Positions 33,329-45,395 of a DNA stretch of 64,000 bases are shown here, piece by piece. The notes below the pieces were generated by a model that did not search any database, was not told the DNA's origin, and saw only the letters and a program-made list of their open reading frames with translations. The position numbers and the translations under genes are program-made. The first letter of the stretch is position 1. Every line of letters begins with the position of its first letter. The DNA is from Plectosphaerella cucumerina (lineage: Eukaryota > Ascomycota > Sordariomycetes > Glomerellales > Plectosphaerellaceae), in contig JAGPXD010000002.1 of NCBI GenBank assembly GCA_020746995.1, positions 992,001-1,056,000 on the forward strand, given 5' to 3'.

Positions 33329-35115
33329 ATGTTCGGCACGACCGTCCCCGTCGCCCAGTCCCTCAGGGACATCTACACCGACGACGCCCTCGAGGCCCAG
33401 TCGCGGCGATGGAACCGTCTCCTGTCCACCTTTGAGGCCAACTACGGCCGCGCCGCCGCCTTCGTCGCCCGCTCCCCCGGCCGCGTCAACATCATCGGCG
33501 AACACATCGACTACTCCCTCTACTCCGTCCTCCCCATGGCCATCACCGCCGACGCCCTCATCGCCGTCGCCCTCGACACCACCCCCGCCGACGCAGACTC
33601 CTTCACCGTGCGCATCGCAAACACCCAGCCCGACAAGTTCCCGCCGCGCGAGTTCTCCGTCCCCGTCGCCGGCGAGGTCGACATCGACGCCACCAAGCAC
33701 GAGTGGTCCAACTACTTCCGCTGCGGCCTGCGTGCCGCCCTCGAGCTGCTGCGCAAGAAGCAGCCCGGCATCCGGCCCACGGGCATGAGCATCCTCATGG
33801 ACGGCACCGTCCCTGCCGGCGGCGGCCTCAGCTCCAGCGCCGCCTTTGTGAGCTGCTCCGCCCTGGCTGTCATGTTCGCCAACGGCGAGGAGGTCGTCGA
33901 CAAGACCGAGCTCACCGAGCTGGCCATCGTCAGCGAGCGCGCCGTCGGCGTCAACTCGGGCGGGTGAGTCGTCCCTTTATGCTACTTCTTGCCTGCTGTT
34001 TGCCCGTTTTTTGCCCGTTTTTCTGTCGCTCTTGCCCGCTGCCCCAGATTCCTGCGGCCGCCAATATGCAGTCCAGTTTTTAAGCTACCTGTCGAAGATG
34101 AGCAAAGACGATGAAAGACTTTAGCTGACAGTAACCTCCTTGTAGAATGGATCAATCCGCCTCGGTGTTCCCCGAGCGCGGAACCGCCCTCTTCGTCTCA
34201 TTCGCGCCCAAGCTCACTGCGAAGCCCGTCCGCCTCCCCTCAGCCGACCCCCCCGTCTCCTTCCTCATCGCGCAATCCTTCGTCACCGCCAACAAGTACG
34301 TCACAGGGCCCATCCACTACAACCTCCGCGTCGTCGAGTGCACCCTGGCCGCCAGCTACCTCAACGCCGTGCTCAACCCGCCCGGAACCGCGCTTCCCGA
34401 GGACTCGTCGCCTCTTGGCATCAGCCTTCACGGCCTGCACGAGACGTACTTCCACAACCTCGCCGCCGGCAAGAGCGAATATTCCGTTCAGGGCAGCGGC
34501 GGCGCCAAGACCTTCGAAACGCAGGAACAGCAGCTTGCCGAGCTCATCCGACTCACGGAGGAGGCTCTGCCCAAGGAGGAGGGGTACACGCGGGACGAGA
34601 TCGCCAAGGTGCTGGGCATCTCTGTAGAGGAGCTAGAGGCGCGCTTCACCACAAAGATCCCCATCCGTGCCGAACGTTTCAAGCTCCGCCAGCGGGCGCT
34701 GCACGTCTTCGCCGAGGCCCTGCGCGTGCTCGAGTTCATGGCGCTGCTCGACTCGGGCGCCTCGGCCGGCGCCGAGGGCGACGACCTGAACCGCAAGCTT
34801 GGCGAGCTCCTCAACACGACGCACGCCTCGTGCCGGGACATTTACGAGAACTCGTCCCCCGAGGTCGACGACCTGTGCCGCATCGCCGTCGAGGCGGGCT
34901 CCTACGGCAGCAGGGTCACGGGCGCCGGCTGGGGCGGCTGCACGGTGCACATGGTCCCGGCCGACAAGGTCGACGCGGTCAAGGCGGCGTGGGACGAGCA
35001 TTACTATTCCAAGAGGGACCTGACGGCGGAGCAGAAGGAGGAGGCCACCGTCGTCAGCCAGCCCGGAAGCGGATCCGCCGTGCTGGTGGTGAAGCCCGGC
35101 AGCCTGGACGTTTGA
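33329..35115 (+). CDS. GAL1: Galactokinase
   Basis: First committed step of the Leloir pathway: ATP-dependent phosphorylation of D-galactose to galactose-1-phosphate, in the cytosol. Exons 33329-33963 and 34146-35115 (182-nt intron, phase 2) give 534 aa, the size of fungal galactokinases. GHMP-kinase marks are all present: RSPGRVNIIGEHIDY at residues 48-62 (galactokinase signature), VPAGGGLSSSAA at 161-172 (phosphate loop), GGMDQSAS across the splice site with Asp214 as catalytic base, and GSRVTGAGWGGCTVHMVP near the C-terminus. The intron interrupts the Gly of the GGMDQ motif, so correct splicing is essential for activity. No other galactose genes lie beside it. Confidence 0.96.
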
Positions 35116-35886
35116 GCACCCATGGCATGGCATGGCCAGGTGGGTGGGGGAGTGAAGGGCAGGCCAGGGCAGCATGGTATGGCATGGCATGAGCATGAGC
35201 TGGTCGGTGCCAGGAATATCTCTCGCTCGTCAGACCGCAGGTCGCCCGATGCGACAGATGTGACGGGGCGGGTCCGCCAGCCGATGCGCGTCCGGAAGAA
35301 GATGCATCTGCAAATAACCTCAGCTGTCAATACAACAAGGTTCTGGGGGTCGGTCCATCGTCCATGTTCCGTCCCTTCCCTTGAGTCCGTCCGCCCGGGG
35401 GTTGGTAAGGTGAAGCAAAGCACTCCGCGTCTCGAGGATGCCAAGCCATCTCGGCCGGGCGTTGAGATGGAGAAATGCCGCCCGGACGGGGGAGATGGAG
35501 GCGAGGTTTGGAGCCAGGGCCAGAACCAAAACGAAGCCAGACCAGACCAAAACCAAACAAATGCTACCGTCACCGGCGCGGACGAGATGGGTGTCGACAT
35601 TCAGAGCAGTGATGGAACGGGAAAACCCTCGAAAGAAGCATCGCCTCGAATGCCGTGATCCAATGGGGTGCCACCCGCGCCGCAAGCTCAGGGCCGGCGT
35701 GGGATGTGTCATTCCTGCGTGTCAGGGACGACGCCCCGGTGTGCACCTACGATCAGCGGGATGGGGCCAAAGAGGGAGCAACCGCCGGTTTGGGCCATGC
35801 GGCGCTACCAGTAGCTCTAAACAGAACTGGGGGAGCGATATGGGACCTCACCGACCCTTCGACCCTTCGATTCGAACCCTTGAGAG

Positions 35887-35904
35887 GTGTGTGTGTGTGT
35901 GTGT
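35887..35904. repeat. (GT)9 microsatellite
   Basis: Nine uninterrupted GT units. Confidence 0.95.
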
Positions 35905-38202
35905 CTGAGGGTGTCTGTCTGCCTGGTGAACAGACGAAAGAAACATTCGCGCACGGGCGAGCAGATTCGAGTTTAAAAATAAGGGACAAGTCCTGACACG
36001 GCGCTCCGATGCGGCCCACTACCGGGTGGCAGATTGGCGCGAGGGGGGGCAAGGTGTCTCGCCCTGCGTCATTTTGGGAGGACGCCTGTCTGTGCCACGG
36101 GCAGCCCGCCACAGCATGGTGAGGCTGGTGGGAGGGCGGGCACGATTCAGTCTGGTCCTCTGGATGACAAGCTTGGTTTTTTCTTGTCCAGAAGGACAGA
36201 CAGGCTGGGCGGACAGGCTGGGCACGCAGGGCCAAGACGCCATCCGGCGGGTGTGCATGTGGTTATCGCAGGGGCATGGGACGCCGTGATCCGTGATTCG
36301 GCGGCTCTTTTGGTGGTTATCATGGCGTGCCATGTGCTGCATCTGGGGTGAGGGGGAACGGACTGGATCTTGGGGTCGGCGAGGCGGGGACTGATCTGTC
36401 GCGGGTATCTACTACGAAGAGACATTCGGGGTGGCTCCTCCGAAGTGCCGTCGGGGATGCTGTGCTGCTGTGCTGGGAGTTGCCCCGATTCGAGCAAATC
36501 CTCGTCGTCTGGCTTGTGAAAATGACACCCGGGCCTTGCCTGGGGGCGTGCGTCTTTGCCGCGCTGCAGGCCCAGATCGGCGGTGATCCGTTGGTTGCGA
36601 AACAGAGGCGAGGTCCCTCTGCCCTGATACCGGTACGTGACTCGAGGGGAAGGCCAGGCAGGGGCGAGAGGGGAGATCGACCGGCTCGCGCGTGTGTTTT
36701 GCGGTGTTTTGGCGAACGGAACCCACAGGAAACACAAACCAGCGCCAAGCAGCGGCAGGCCGGGAGAGAGATGGATGGAAACAAGAGATCGAGGCTGTGC
36801 AAGAAGGAGAACCGTCGCGGGAAGGGCCAGGGGCGGTCGGCGGTTTGCACGTGTCGGTGTCGCCAATGCTGGCGTTCAGATGGTGTTAAAATAGGAGGGA
36901 GTCGGGCGGCGGGTGTGTGGGAAGATTGGATCGCGAGACTGGAAGAGGAGGGGACATCCTGGGAGAACGGTCTTGGCACGTCACGTGACCATCCGTGCGT
37001 CCTACTGCAACCCACCTTGCCATTTGGGGACACTGGATCCTCCCCCACGCTGGGGGCAGTGGGCACTTCGCTGGAGGCAAGAGGATTCACCGGGTGCTGC
37101 TCCGGGTCGCTCCTCCCCCAATTTTGACGTTGTGCAACGCAATTGACAAATGAATCACTCACGCTCATGACAAACGTCCACACACCGACAACGCGATGCA
37201 ATTGCATCACCGGGCAGCGCAGCGGGCACCAGGCTGTGAGCAGCACCAGGCAGACGGAAAAATCCTCAACACCCTCCAGGCTTCCTTGACTCGACCTCCC
37301 GTCCGACACTCGGCCGCTCAAGCCCCTACCTTATTCAGGTCGGTTGTTTCCGTTTTCCTCTTCTGAGTCTTCTTCATCCCATCACCGATTGCCGCCCGCT
37401 GCCCGCCCGCTCTTCTTGTTCTAAGTATATTCCCGACACGTCCAAGCGACATCTTCCGACGCAGCCCAAGTGGGCTTCCGGTTTCTCACGAGTGCTTCAA
37501 CAGGGCCCCCGAGCAAAACAACAGACCGACCGTTCAAGCGCACCGTGTGCACATCACCAGGCTGCCAGGAGGCATCGGGCCTTTTGCCACACGGGGTGTC
37601 TGTCTCCTTGAGGATTGGGGGCGAGGGTCAGGCCAGCACGTCAGGCCTGGCCAGCTGGCACCCGACCCCGGGGTCAAGACAGGGTGCCCGGCAGTCACCC
37701 ATTCCTCCTCGGTGCTCACCGAGCCACCTAGAACCAAGGTCATGCCTGGTCGCGGGAAATGATGGCGAGCCAGCGAAGGAACGAAAAAGCAAATACCCTT
37801 CTCTGTCTGTCGCCGCCAATCGAGAACACCCGTTGACTGGCAGGCAGACGGACGACCGAGTCAATCAACCGCCCTCGCAACGGCCACAGGCACTCTCATC
37901 GGACGGTTTCCTGCTCATCGCACCCTCGTCGAGTTGTTGTTGTTTCTTTTTCTTCCGGTGGCGCACCGCCCAGTCGGACCTCTTTCGCCAAGAGAATACC
38001 CTCGGACAAGGCGCCATCGAAGTCGATTCTCTCGTCGTTTCCGCCTCTGGCACTGGGGACATCCCTTCCCCTTTCCCACCCACACAACCTTCACAGGTCC
38101 CTCACCGACCCCCCTGCACCTCGAGTGACCCGTGCTCTGGGACGTCTCCCACTGGCTGCCGGATTCGAGAAGTTCGGGAACCACCCCCCGCCGGCCTGCT
38201 TG

Positions 38203-38220
38203 CCCCCCCCCCCCCCCCCC
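38203..38220. repeat. Poly-C tract (18 nt)
   Basis: Eighteen consecutive C residues in the pyrimidine-rich leader region. The exact length may be affected by sequencing. Confidence 0.9.
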
Positions 38221-39731
38221 TTCATCGATTACACCTGTGGCTGACACACCTCGACGACTCCCGCTTCAGCTCTTGTCAGCCGTTCCCGTTCACAGCGCCT
38301 GGCATGGTGGTCTGGCCCTGTTGCGCCAAGGGCAGAGTGCAAACACTTCCAAGGCTGCCATTGCCATGCCGTGGCCGGCCGCGCCGACCTTCTAGCTCCC
38401 TTGGCCCAAGACCTGCCATCTCTTGCGGGAGGTCTTGGGAGAGTAGAGGGAGGGATGGAGGGTAAGGTGACGACAGGCACGCAGGCCAAGTCTATTTGCA
38501 TATGGAAAGGCCGCAACGATAAAGATAGCGATACCCGCCTGCCGATCATCTGTCAGATACCCCGGCCAGCCTCACCTCGCTCCTCACACCTTGCAGCTCT
38601 CCTCTTCTCTGCCGCTGTGGTGGAACGCAACGGGGAAGCTCGGTGGGGTCCGGATGTCGTGCCCTGCTGCTCCTCTGCCCCGTGCCTCCCTCTCGCTCGT
38701 GCATGGCATGCGTGCGTGCTTTGCTGGATGGCAAGTCCAGACTAAACATAGGCCCGAGCATCACGTCGTCTCTGCTCGCCTCCATGTTCGCTCGCGCCCC
38801 GTCGACCAAAATGGCATTCCTCGAAACTCCATCAGTCTCCCCCGACACGGTCCTCCGCCCGCTGCCCGGGGGAGAGCCAGGAAAAGACCAGACGTGACCA
38901 GACCGATCCTGACGCAGGTCCCATCATTCGTCCGGCGCGATAAGCCCCCCCTTTTCGTCGCGCCTTCGAAAAAGAAGGTCAAGACATGGAAGATGGGTCG
39001 GTTTACCACCGAGTCGACGCTGATAACAGGCCCCCGGCCGTGCGTGCGATGGCCACTCGCTCGCTGGCTGGCTGGGTTCTGGGTCCCCCCGGGTGGGATC
39101 CAGATTTAGTCTCACACCCCCTCCCTTTCTTGCTCGTCCTCTTCCCCCCCCCCTTCAACTTTACTTATCTCTGCGCCCGCCCAGCCAAGCAGGGCCGGTC
39201 TTGTCCCTCTCCCATTACGAGTACTATCCTCTCAGCACCAAGCACAGCAGCACGCAACCCACAACACACCACCCCCGGTCACCTGTAAATCTCACTCACA
39301 CCCGGCGGTCCCCTTGTCAGTCAGTGTCTTGCTAGCTAGCCTCGAGAGATACCGCCGCCCAGCTGCTATTCCTCGCTCGTCGCCCTCTTCCATTCCTCTT
39401 CTTCTCTTTCTCCTCTCCTTTCCCCCCTCGTTCTCGACGCGGCATTTGCCCACACTTTCAATCCATCGACGATTATCACCGTCCTCTTCGCCCTTTGGCG
39501 GAAATACCGCCCCTGTGCTGTTCGATTCGAGCCCTGCGCTCAATCCTCTCCCATCACTCCACGCCCGAAAAGAAGGGGCGCCCGGCCGGCCCAGTCTTTT
39601 TGCCCATTTTCCTGCTCTGCTCCGCCCGCACACGCCCGCAGCCCGCCGCCCGCACAGCACGCGCACGCAACCACGCTGCTGTCGGTGCCCGCCCGCCCTT
39701 TCCATCATCATCATCACAGTCAATCATCACC

Positions 39732-41571
39732 ATGTCCGCCAACTCCAGTTCCTGGCCTGCGGGCGATGCCGCCTCCCAGGCGTCGTCGTCGCAGCCAGAC
39801 CACCAAGAACACCTCGACAAGCAGATGATCCAGCACCTCCTCAGCCGGTACGGTCAGAATGGCCTGTCCAAGCTTATTCGCGATGAGATGGCACCCCGTG
39901 AGTGGACCCCAAACCACCCCCTCCCCTCCCTCCCTTCCCCCAACACCTGCAACACCCGTCCGCCCGTCCCGCCGTCAACTCAAGAATTATTTGGAGCAAA
40001 AGCGAAAGGGTGGCAGCGACCGGCAAACTCGGCACGAGTCTAAAACAAACACCGATCCGACCAACCGCTAACAACCCATCTTTCCCCCCCAATTAGAGTC
40101 CGACACGGCATCTATCATCTCCAGCGCCGCTCAATCCTCCATCCTGTCTGACGACGCCTCCAGCGTTTGGGATGCGCAAAGTGTAAGGACCTTCTCGTCG
40201 GACTCGTCGTCCGTCGCCGGCAGCATCCTGTCAAAGGGCGCCAAGTTCCTGCACCGGCGCTCGACAAGCACCTCCGCCTCTGGCCATGTTGCATCTGGGG
40301 CTTACTCAAAGTCGCCGCAGCATACCGAGTCCCACGAGCCAGAGAGGCACGCTTCCGATGCCGCGTCCATCGCCTCGGGCGCGTCAAAGCAAAAGGGCAC
40401 CTTCTCGTGCGGCTTCTGCAAGGAGGAGGACATTGTCAAGACGTGCACCCGCAAGAACGACCTGAAGCGCCACATCGAGGACTTCCACATGGTCAACGCT
40501 CAGTGGTTCTGCCGACACCGAGGATGCCGCATGGTTTTCGACTGGCAGGCCGCCTACAAGACGCATCTCAAGACGGCCCACGGCGGCTCCCGCATGTCTC
40601 TGGATGAGGCAAAGGTCAACCTGTGCCCTCAGGTCGTCTTCGCCTGCGGCTTCGAGAAGTGCACCCAGGTCTACGAGGCTCAGGGCGATGACGACTCATC
40701 TTCCATGTTCAAGGACTACGTCAGCCACGTCGTTAAACACTTCGACGAGGGCGCCAACAGCGGCGAGTGGACCTACTCTGCCCGGATACGCAATCTTCTT
40801 CGCCAGGCCCACGTCGGCGCCGCATGGCAAGAGTCGTCGAGCTGGTCGGAGAACAGCCGCAACGAGCTCAAGTGGAACACCCAAACCTCTTACATCCTGC
40901 GCAAGCGCCTCGAGAGCCGCCACATTGGCGACGTCAACATGCTTGTCCAGTACGCCTACATGCTCGGCGCCGAGCCCAACACCCCTCTCAAGTTCCGCGA
41001 CGACTTCGTCACCCCCGTCGCCGACACGTGTCAGCTCAGCATGCCCGGCCACAAGAACCGCCTGGCTGCCGCCGCCCCCGTTCAGGCTCCGGCCGATGAC
41101 TTCACCTTCCGCATCTCGCGCGGTTCCAACCCCGCCCTCGCCAGCTACCTTGCCTCGCAAAGGAAGGTCTACGTGCCCAGCAGGCAGCGCGTTTCCCGCC
41201 CCGCCCAGCTGCACCGCTCCTCCTCCATTGGCAGCCAGCAGCACCTCCCGCACATGCAGCCGCAGCAGCCGCACAGCGGTCACCACTCGCACCAGTCGAG
41301 CCGAAGCAACCTTGGCCACTTCTTCAACAATATCCCCGAGGGCTCAATGTATCACGACCCCGGCGCCGGACACTCTCAGCAGTACATCCCCGCCACCTCG
41401 GGCATGGGCCACAACGGCATCATCGCCGACGACCTCCACAGTCTGCGCAGCATCACCAGCGACGGCTCTGACCAGGCCGACGTCGACATGCAGGACACGC
41501 CGGGCATGATGGACTTTTCGTCGCCGCCGTACTCGAACTACACCCTCCACGCTCAGCAGGGATACCAATGA
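39732..41571 (+). CDS. C2H2 zinc-finger protein, gene 1 of a tandem pair
   Basis: Exons 39732-39897 and 40097-41571 (199-nt intron, phase 1) give 546 aa. The N-terminus is Ser/Ala/Gln-rich. A finger block follows: Cys160/Cys163 with His181/His186 (an atypical, longer finger), Cys194/Cys199 with His212/His217 (CX4C-X12-HX4H), then a third finger starting FACGFEKC and ending in an HVVKH element. After it comes a conserved module, SARIRNLLRQAHVGAAWQ through MLVQYAYMLGA. The C-terminal 160 residues are rich in His, Gln and Ser, resembling an activation domain. Probably a nuclear DNA-binding regulator; the target is unknown. Its downstream neighbour at 43174 shares the same finger block and module. 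Confidence 0.85.
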
Positions 41572-43173
41572 GCCGTCAGACAGGTTCGGCGGAATAACAC
41601 CACATAACGACAGGACGCTGCTATGACCAGCGTCAGCATCTCACTTTACATCTCATTTGTCTATTGCGAAGTCTCTCGATATACCCACCACGACGACCAG
41701 CCCACGGTCTCGACTTTTTCCTTTGAATCTTCATCATTTTGACAGGCGGGCAGAGACAGAGGACGAATCTCACGACACGAGGAGTAGGGCCCTCTCTTTG
41801 AAGAGTGGCACGCGCCTCGAAGCTACCAAGTGTTTGGTGCTGTACATTACCATGGGGATCTGGGACTCTTTTGTGTGTCTGTCTGGCGGGAACAACGGCG
41901 TAGAAGGGACGAAATGCGACGGGACGCGTTTCGCGCGGGGCGTATTGTAGCATTTCATGGCGGCGGATCTCTCCGGCCTGCGAATAGGGCGAAATGGAAA
42001 GAAGACGTACACTTGAAGAACATCCAAGACTGCCTGCCACACCAGTTCTCCCGCGTATTTCGGAGCGTGCCAGTGATGCGACCCCGCCACCAGCCCGGGC
42101 GATTCGGCGGCGGGGAGGCAACCACCCCCGGACATCCAGGCCTTTTACCGCCTTTCGTTGGCCATCCTCCTGCCCCCTCGAGTCCTTTGCCTCCTCTCCC
42201 CCCCCTGCAGATGCCGCAAGGAAAGACAGGCTGCGGTACTTGGCCTTGGTTGGACCAGCTCGCCCCCTCGGGGAAGGCGATGGATGCAGGCAAGGGTCCG
42301 AGGGTGAGAAGGAGGGAGAGGACCTAAGGGGAGGGACTCGGAGGGGGGAGGGGGAGACACCCCTGTCGGCTGGGGCTGGGAAGAATGCTTCTAGCGCGCT
42401 TCCAGAAGGTCTTGGCCGGCGCTATCCTCTGACCCTCCGGTCGAAGGAATGCGTCTAGAAGGTCGCGCCCGGCGTGCGACGTGCATATGCCATGGTCCGT
42501 GGGCGCGATCAGCCTGAAGGTTGCGCCCGCCCTAGTGCAGGGCTGCGCGAGGATGGCGCCGTCTTCAGCTTTTTTCGCGGGTGGCGGACGGGCGACTGGG
42601 GGTATGCGTGCTGCGTGCTTTGTGAGGTCATGATCGCTGTTGGGTCGTGTGAGGGTGAGGAGAGGCGAGGCGACGGGGGAGGAGGCCGGGGGCTCGCTAC
42701 TGGTACTCGTATGCATGGAAGGTCGGGCTGCAGGCAGAGAAGCTTCCCCCCCGGCCAGCCCACCGCGATGCAGTCTTGGCCTCCTTGTCGGATCTGGGAG
42801 GCCACCCTGGTTCAGAGTCCACTGCGTGGTATCTGGCCGGCGGGACGCCATCCTGTTGGCCACCGGGAATCCCGTGACATGATGGCATTCGACCACGTTC
42901 GGTAGGTGGTGTCTGAGTCCGCCTCGAGGTGCAGCCCGTCCGTCACCGGAGGGGGATCGAACTGCGGCCCCTGCCAGAAGGTGCATGCCGCAATGCAGTG
43001 ATCCGGGCGGCGTATCTGCCTGGTGCGTCCGCCGGGGAATGCGAGCTTGTTGCCAGAGAGCCTACCGGGTTGCTTGCTTACCCTACCTATTTATCTGGGT
43101 GACTGACCCTCGACAAGAAGTCCGGAATCTTTCCCCGAACAGATCCCCCTCCCATCCGCGGAACATCCGGAAC
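41572..43173. other. Intergenic region between the tandem zinc-finger genes
   Basis: No gene supported. The final bases form the leader of the second zinc-finger gene; an in-frame extension upstream of 43174 lacks conserved sequence and is treated as leader. Confidence 0.45.
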
Positions 43174-44355
43174 ATGGCGACGTTTTCTCACCACGGCCAC
43201 AACCGCTACCACCACGTAAACACCCTGCTGCCGCAAGACCTCCAGACTTTGTCCGATCTCGCGGCGACGTATGGCGTTGATACCCTCATCGATGCCCTCG
43301 GGGCCATGGCCACGTCACACTACCACCAGTCGCCTGTGGCCCCGCACCCCGGCGACTTCCCGACCTCGGCCGTGCCCCAGGACCCGTGGAGTCCGGCCAT
43401 CGACGGTCACATCCCCGCCCATTCGGCCTGGGACACCGCCGATATGAGCGCCTTCTCCGACTCGGTATCGCAGCAGACCTACTCCTCCAGCAGCATATCA
43501 TCCCCCGCCGTGTCCAATGCTGGGCTTGACCTCGACACAGACTTCTTCCAGCCCTTCTCGCCGTCCAGCTGGCCCGGTGTGCACTACTCGCAACTTTCAC
43601 CCGCGGCTAGGGTGGCCCAGTCATCAGCAGTCCCCCGATCAGTACCTCACTCATCCGCCTCGTCGCCCAGTACATCAGTACTCGCCGACGGCGCTCCCCG
43701 GAAACCCATCGACTGCCCTCTCTGCACCGCTCACGGCATCCCCGTCGGCTTCGGCCGCAAGTCCGACTTCAAGAAACATCTCTACAAGTTCCACGCCACC
43801 AGCTCCCTCTGGATATGCCCGCTACAGCAGTGTGGCGCAGCCTTTGACGTCGAGCGCGCCTACGCAGCCCATGTCAAGGCCGCCCATGTCGATGCTCTAC
43901 TGTCCACCATGCCTGAAGGCGCATTCTCATCCGACGCGGCGCGGACTCAGTTGGGCCCCCGTACCGTTCTCGCCTGCGGCTTCGCCGGCTGCAAGTCCGT
44001 CTTTGAAGGAGGCAGAGATGAGGAGGCACTGGAGCACTTCTTTGACCACTTGGCGGCCCACTCGAGCAGCAAGTCGAAAGCCACGTCTGTCCCGGGGAAG
44101 GCATCAGCTGAGACCAGATGGACGCACTCAACGCAGGTGCGGAATCTGCTTAGACAAGCTGCTTTGAAGTCAGCGTGGAAGAATATTGGGGGTAGTAAGG
44201 AGGCGAGAGAGAAACTGCGGTGGGAACCTGGGGTGTCGGGACATCTGAAGGCCATGCTGGAGACTGGGGGGTTTAGGGATGTTCAGGCAGTGCTGAGGAG
44301 TGCTTGGGCACTTGGACAGCCGGGTGCTGGTGGCAGCACGGAGCACACCGTTTGA
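43174..44355 (+). CDS. C2H2 zinc-finger protein, gene 2 of a tandem pair
   Basis: Intronless, 393 aa. The ATG at 43174 (MATFSHHGHNRYHHVN) is chosen over upstream in-frame codons because the extension looks like leader. The N-terminal 170 residues are Ser/Pro/Asp-rich. Fingers are Cys181/Cys184 with His202/His207, Cys215/Cys220 with His233/His238, then LACGFAGC with a FFDHLAAH end. The C-terminal module STQVRNLLRQAALKSAW matches the upstream gene's SARIRNLLRQAHVGAAW in the same order after the fingers. The protein is shorter at the C-terminus and lacks the Gln/His-rich tail. Likely a nuclear regulator; target unknown. Confidence 0.83.
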   Translation: MATFSHHGHNRYHHVNTLLPQDLQTLSDLAATYGVDTLIDALGAMATSHYHQSPVAPHPGDFPTSAVPQDPWSPAIDGHIPAHSAWDTADMSAFSDSVSQQTYSSSSISSPAVSNAGLDLDTDFFQPFSPSSWPGVHYSQLSPAARVAQSSAVPRSVPHSSASSPSTSVLADGAPRKPIDCPLCTAHGIPVGFGRKSDFKKHLYKFHATSSLWICPLQQCGAAFDVERAYAAHVKAAHVDALLSTMPEGAFSSDAARTQLGPRTVLACGFAGCKSVFEGGRDEEALEHFFDHLAAHSSSKSKATSVPGKASAETRWTHSTQVRNLLRQAALKSAWKNIGGSKEAREKLRWEPGVSGHLKAMLETGGFRDVQAVLRSAWALGQPGAGGSTEHTV

Positions 44356-45395
44356 TGGTGGTTGTTTGCTTCGGGAGGACACGAGGGAGATGCAAGGACG
44401 GCTTGGGCAAACATTGGTATGGCTGGAGGGATACCCACATCGTTGGACACTTTGTCGAGGGCTGCAAGCAGCTGGACGGACGGGGAAAGGGGGTCATGCA
44501 TGATATAGACTATACCTATGAAGAAATATGAAGTCATGACCCTGTTTCTCTCATGACCTAGAGCTCGGGTGATGTTGATGAGCAATCTGGAATCAGGTCA
44601 GCATCTAAGGATTTCCCAATCGAATGAACACTTGACTTTGCGGGCGGTGCTGCTTTGCCTCGATGTATTGTGTGTCACGCATCATCATTTCAGCGTCTCC
44701 AACTGATGTTCCTGCTTGGAATCGGCTACTTCTCGGTCATTTCCTTCACTCAGTCTCCCCCGAATCGCGAAATCCTGTTATGGCTGCGCAAAGCCCAGAA
44801 GTGTCGTCGGAAGGAACTGGGCCAGCGTCGCTTCGGGTCTTCAGCAGCAACGCCGAGTTATTTCGAGCTAAGACTACACAAATACCCTGATGGCCTGGTA
44901 ACAGCAAGCAAAGAGCCTGGTTGTCGTTGTGACTTGAACTGTTTCGGGCACGGCCGTGGGCAGACTTGACACAGAAACTGCAGTGCCGGGTGATTGTCGT
45001 CGATGATGGACGTTGGACCCGGAAACACCCGACTAAAGATCGCCTTGTCAGTGCGCAAACGGTATTTTTAGCCACGACGTTGCTTTCCTCTGCAATGAGA
45101 CCGATCTAGGTTTTGGTATCTAGGGCATATGATCCTCAAATAAGACTCGCAATTGAGATGGAGCCGCCCAACATGCATCAGATTCACCACCCTATCCACC
45201 CGGCCAGGCCCCGCCGATCTGTTTCGCACATGTAAGACGGCTAATTTGACCTTGTTGGAGATGATTTTGCCCGTGGATTCATCCCAACCGAACTTCCCAG
45301 GCTATCTAGACAGGACTCATGGCCTGATACATCCCGATTGCTTCCTCTCTCATACCGAAATAGCTGCGACATGGTACAGCCCGTCTGTCACCCGA
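44356..45395. other. Intergenic region, no gene seen
   Basis: Short conflicting frames only. It separates the zinc-finger pair from the 45-64 kb metabolic neighbourhood. Confidence 0.5.

Larger units (their letters stand above)
35116..39731. other. 4.6-kb gene-poor region with long pyrimidine-rich leader
   Basis: No convincing gene. Long but conflicting frames (266-333 codons on both strands at 36320-37321 and 37470-38465) have no domains and are Pro/Ser/Arg-rich, as chance frames in GC-rich DNA are. Pyrimidine-rich stretches at 37330-38230 and 39110-39730 suggest a long 5' leader for the zinc-finger gene at 39732. Confidence 0.45.

Noticed and set aside
36320..37321. 333-codon minus-strand frame, with a competing 266-codon plus-strand frame
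   Set aside because: Neither shows a domain and both occupy the same GC-rich DNA; likely chance frames in the leader region.
37470..38465. 331-codon plus-strand frame
   Set aside because: Ser/Pro/Arg-rich with no motif, crosses the poly-C tract, and has no splice-supported continuation.
42940..43020. tRNA-like words (GGGGATCGAACTGCGG)
   Set aside because: No cloverleaf could be folded around them.
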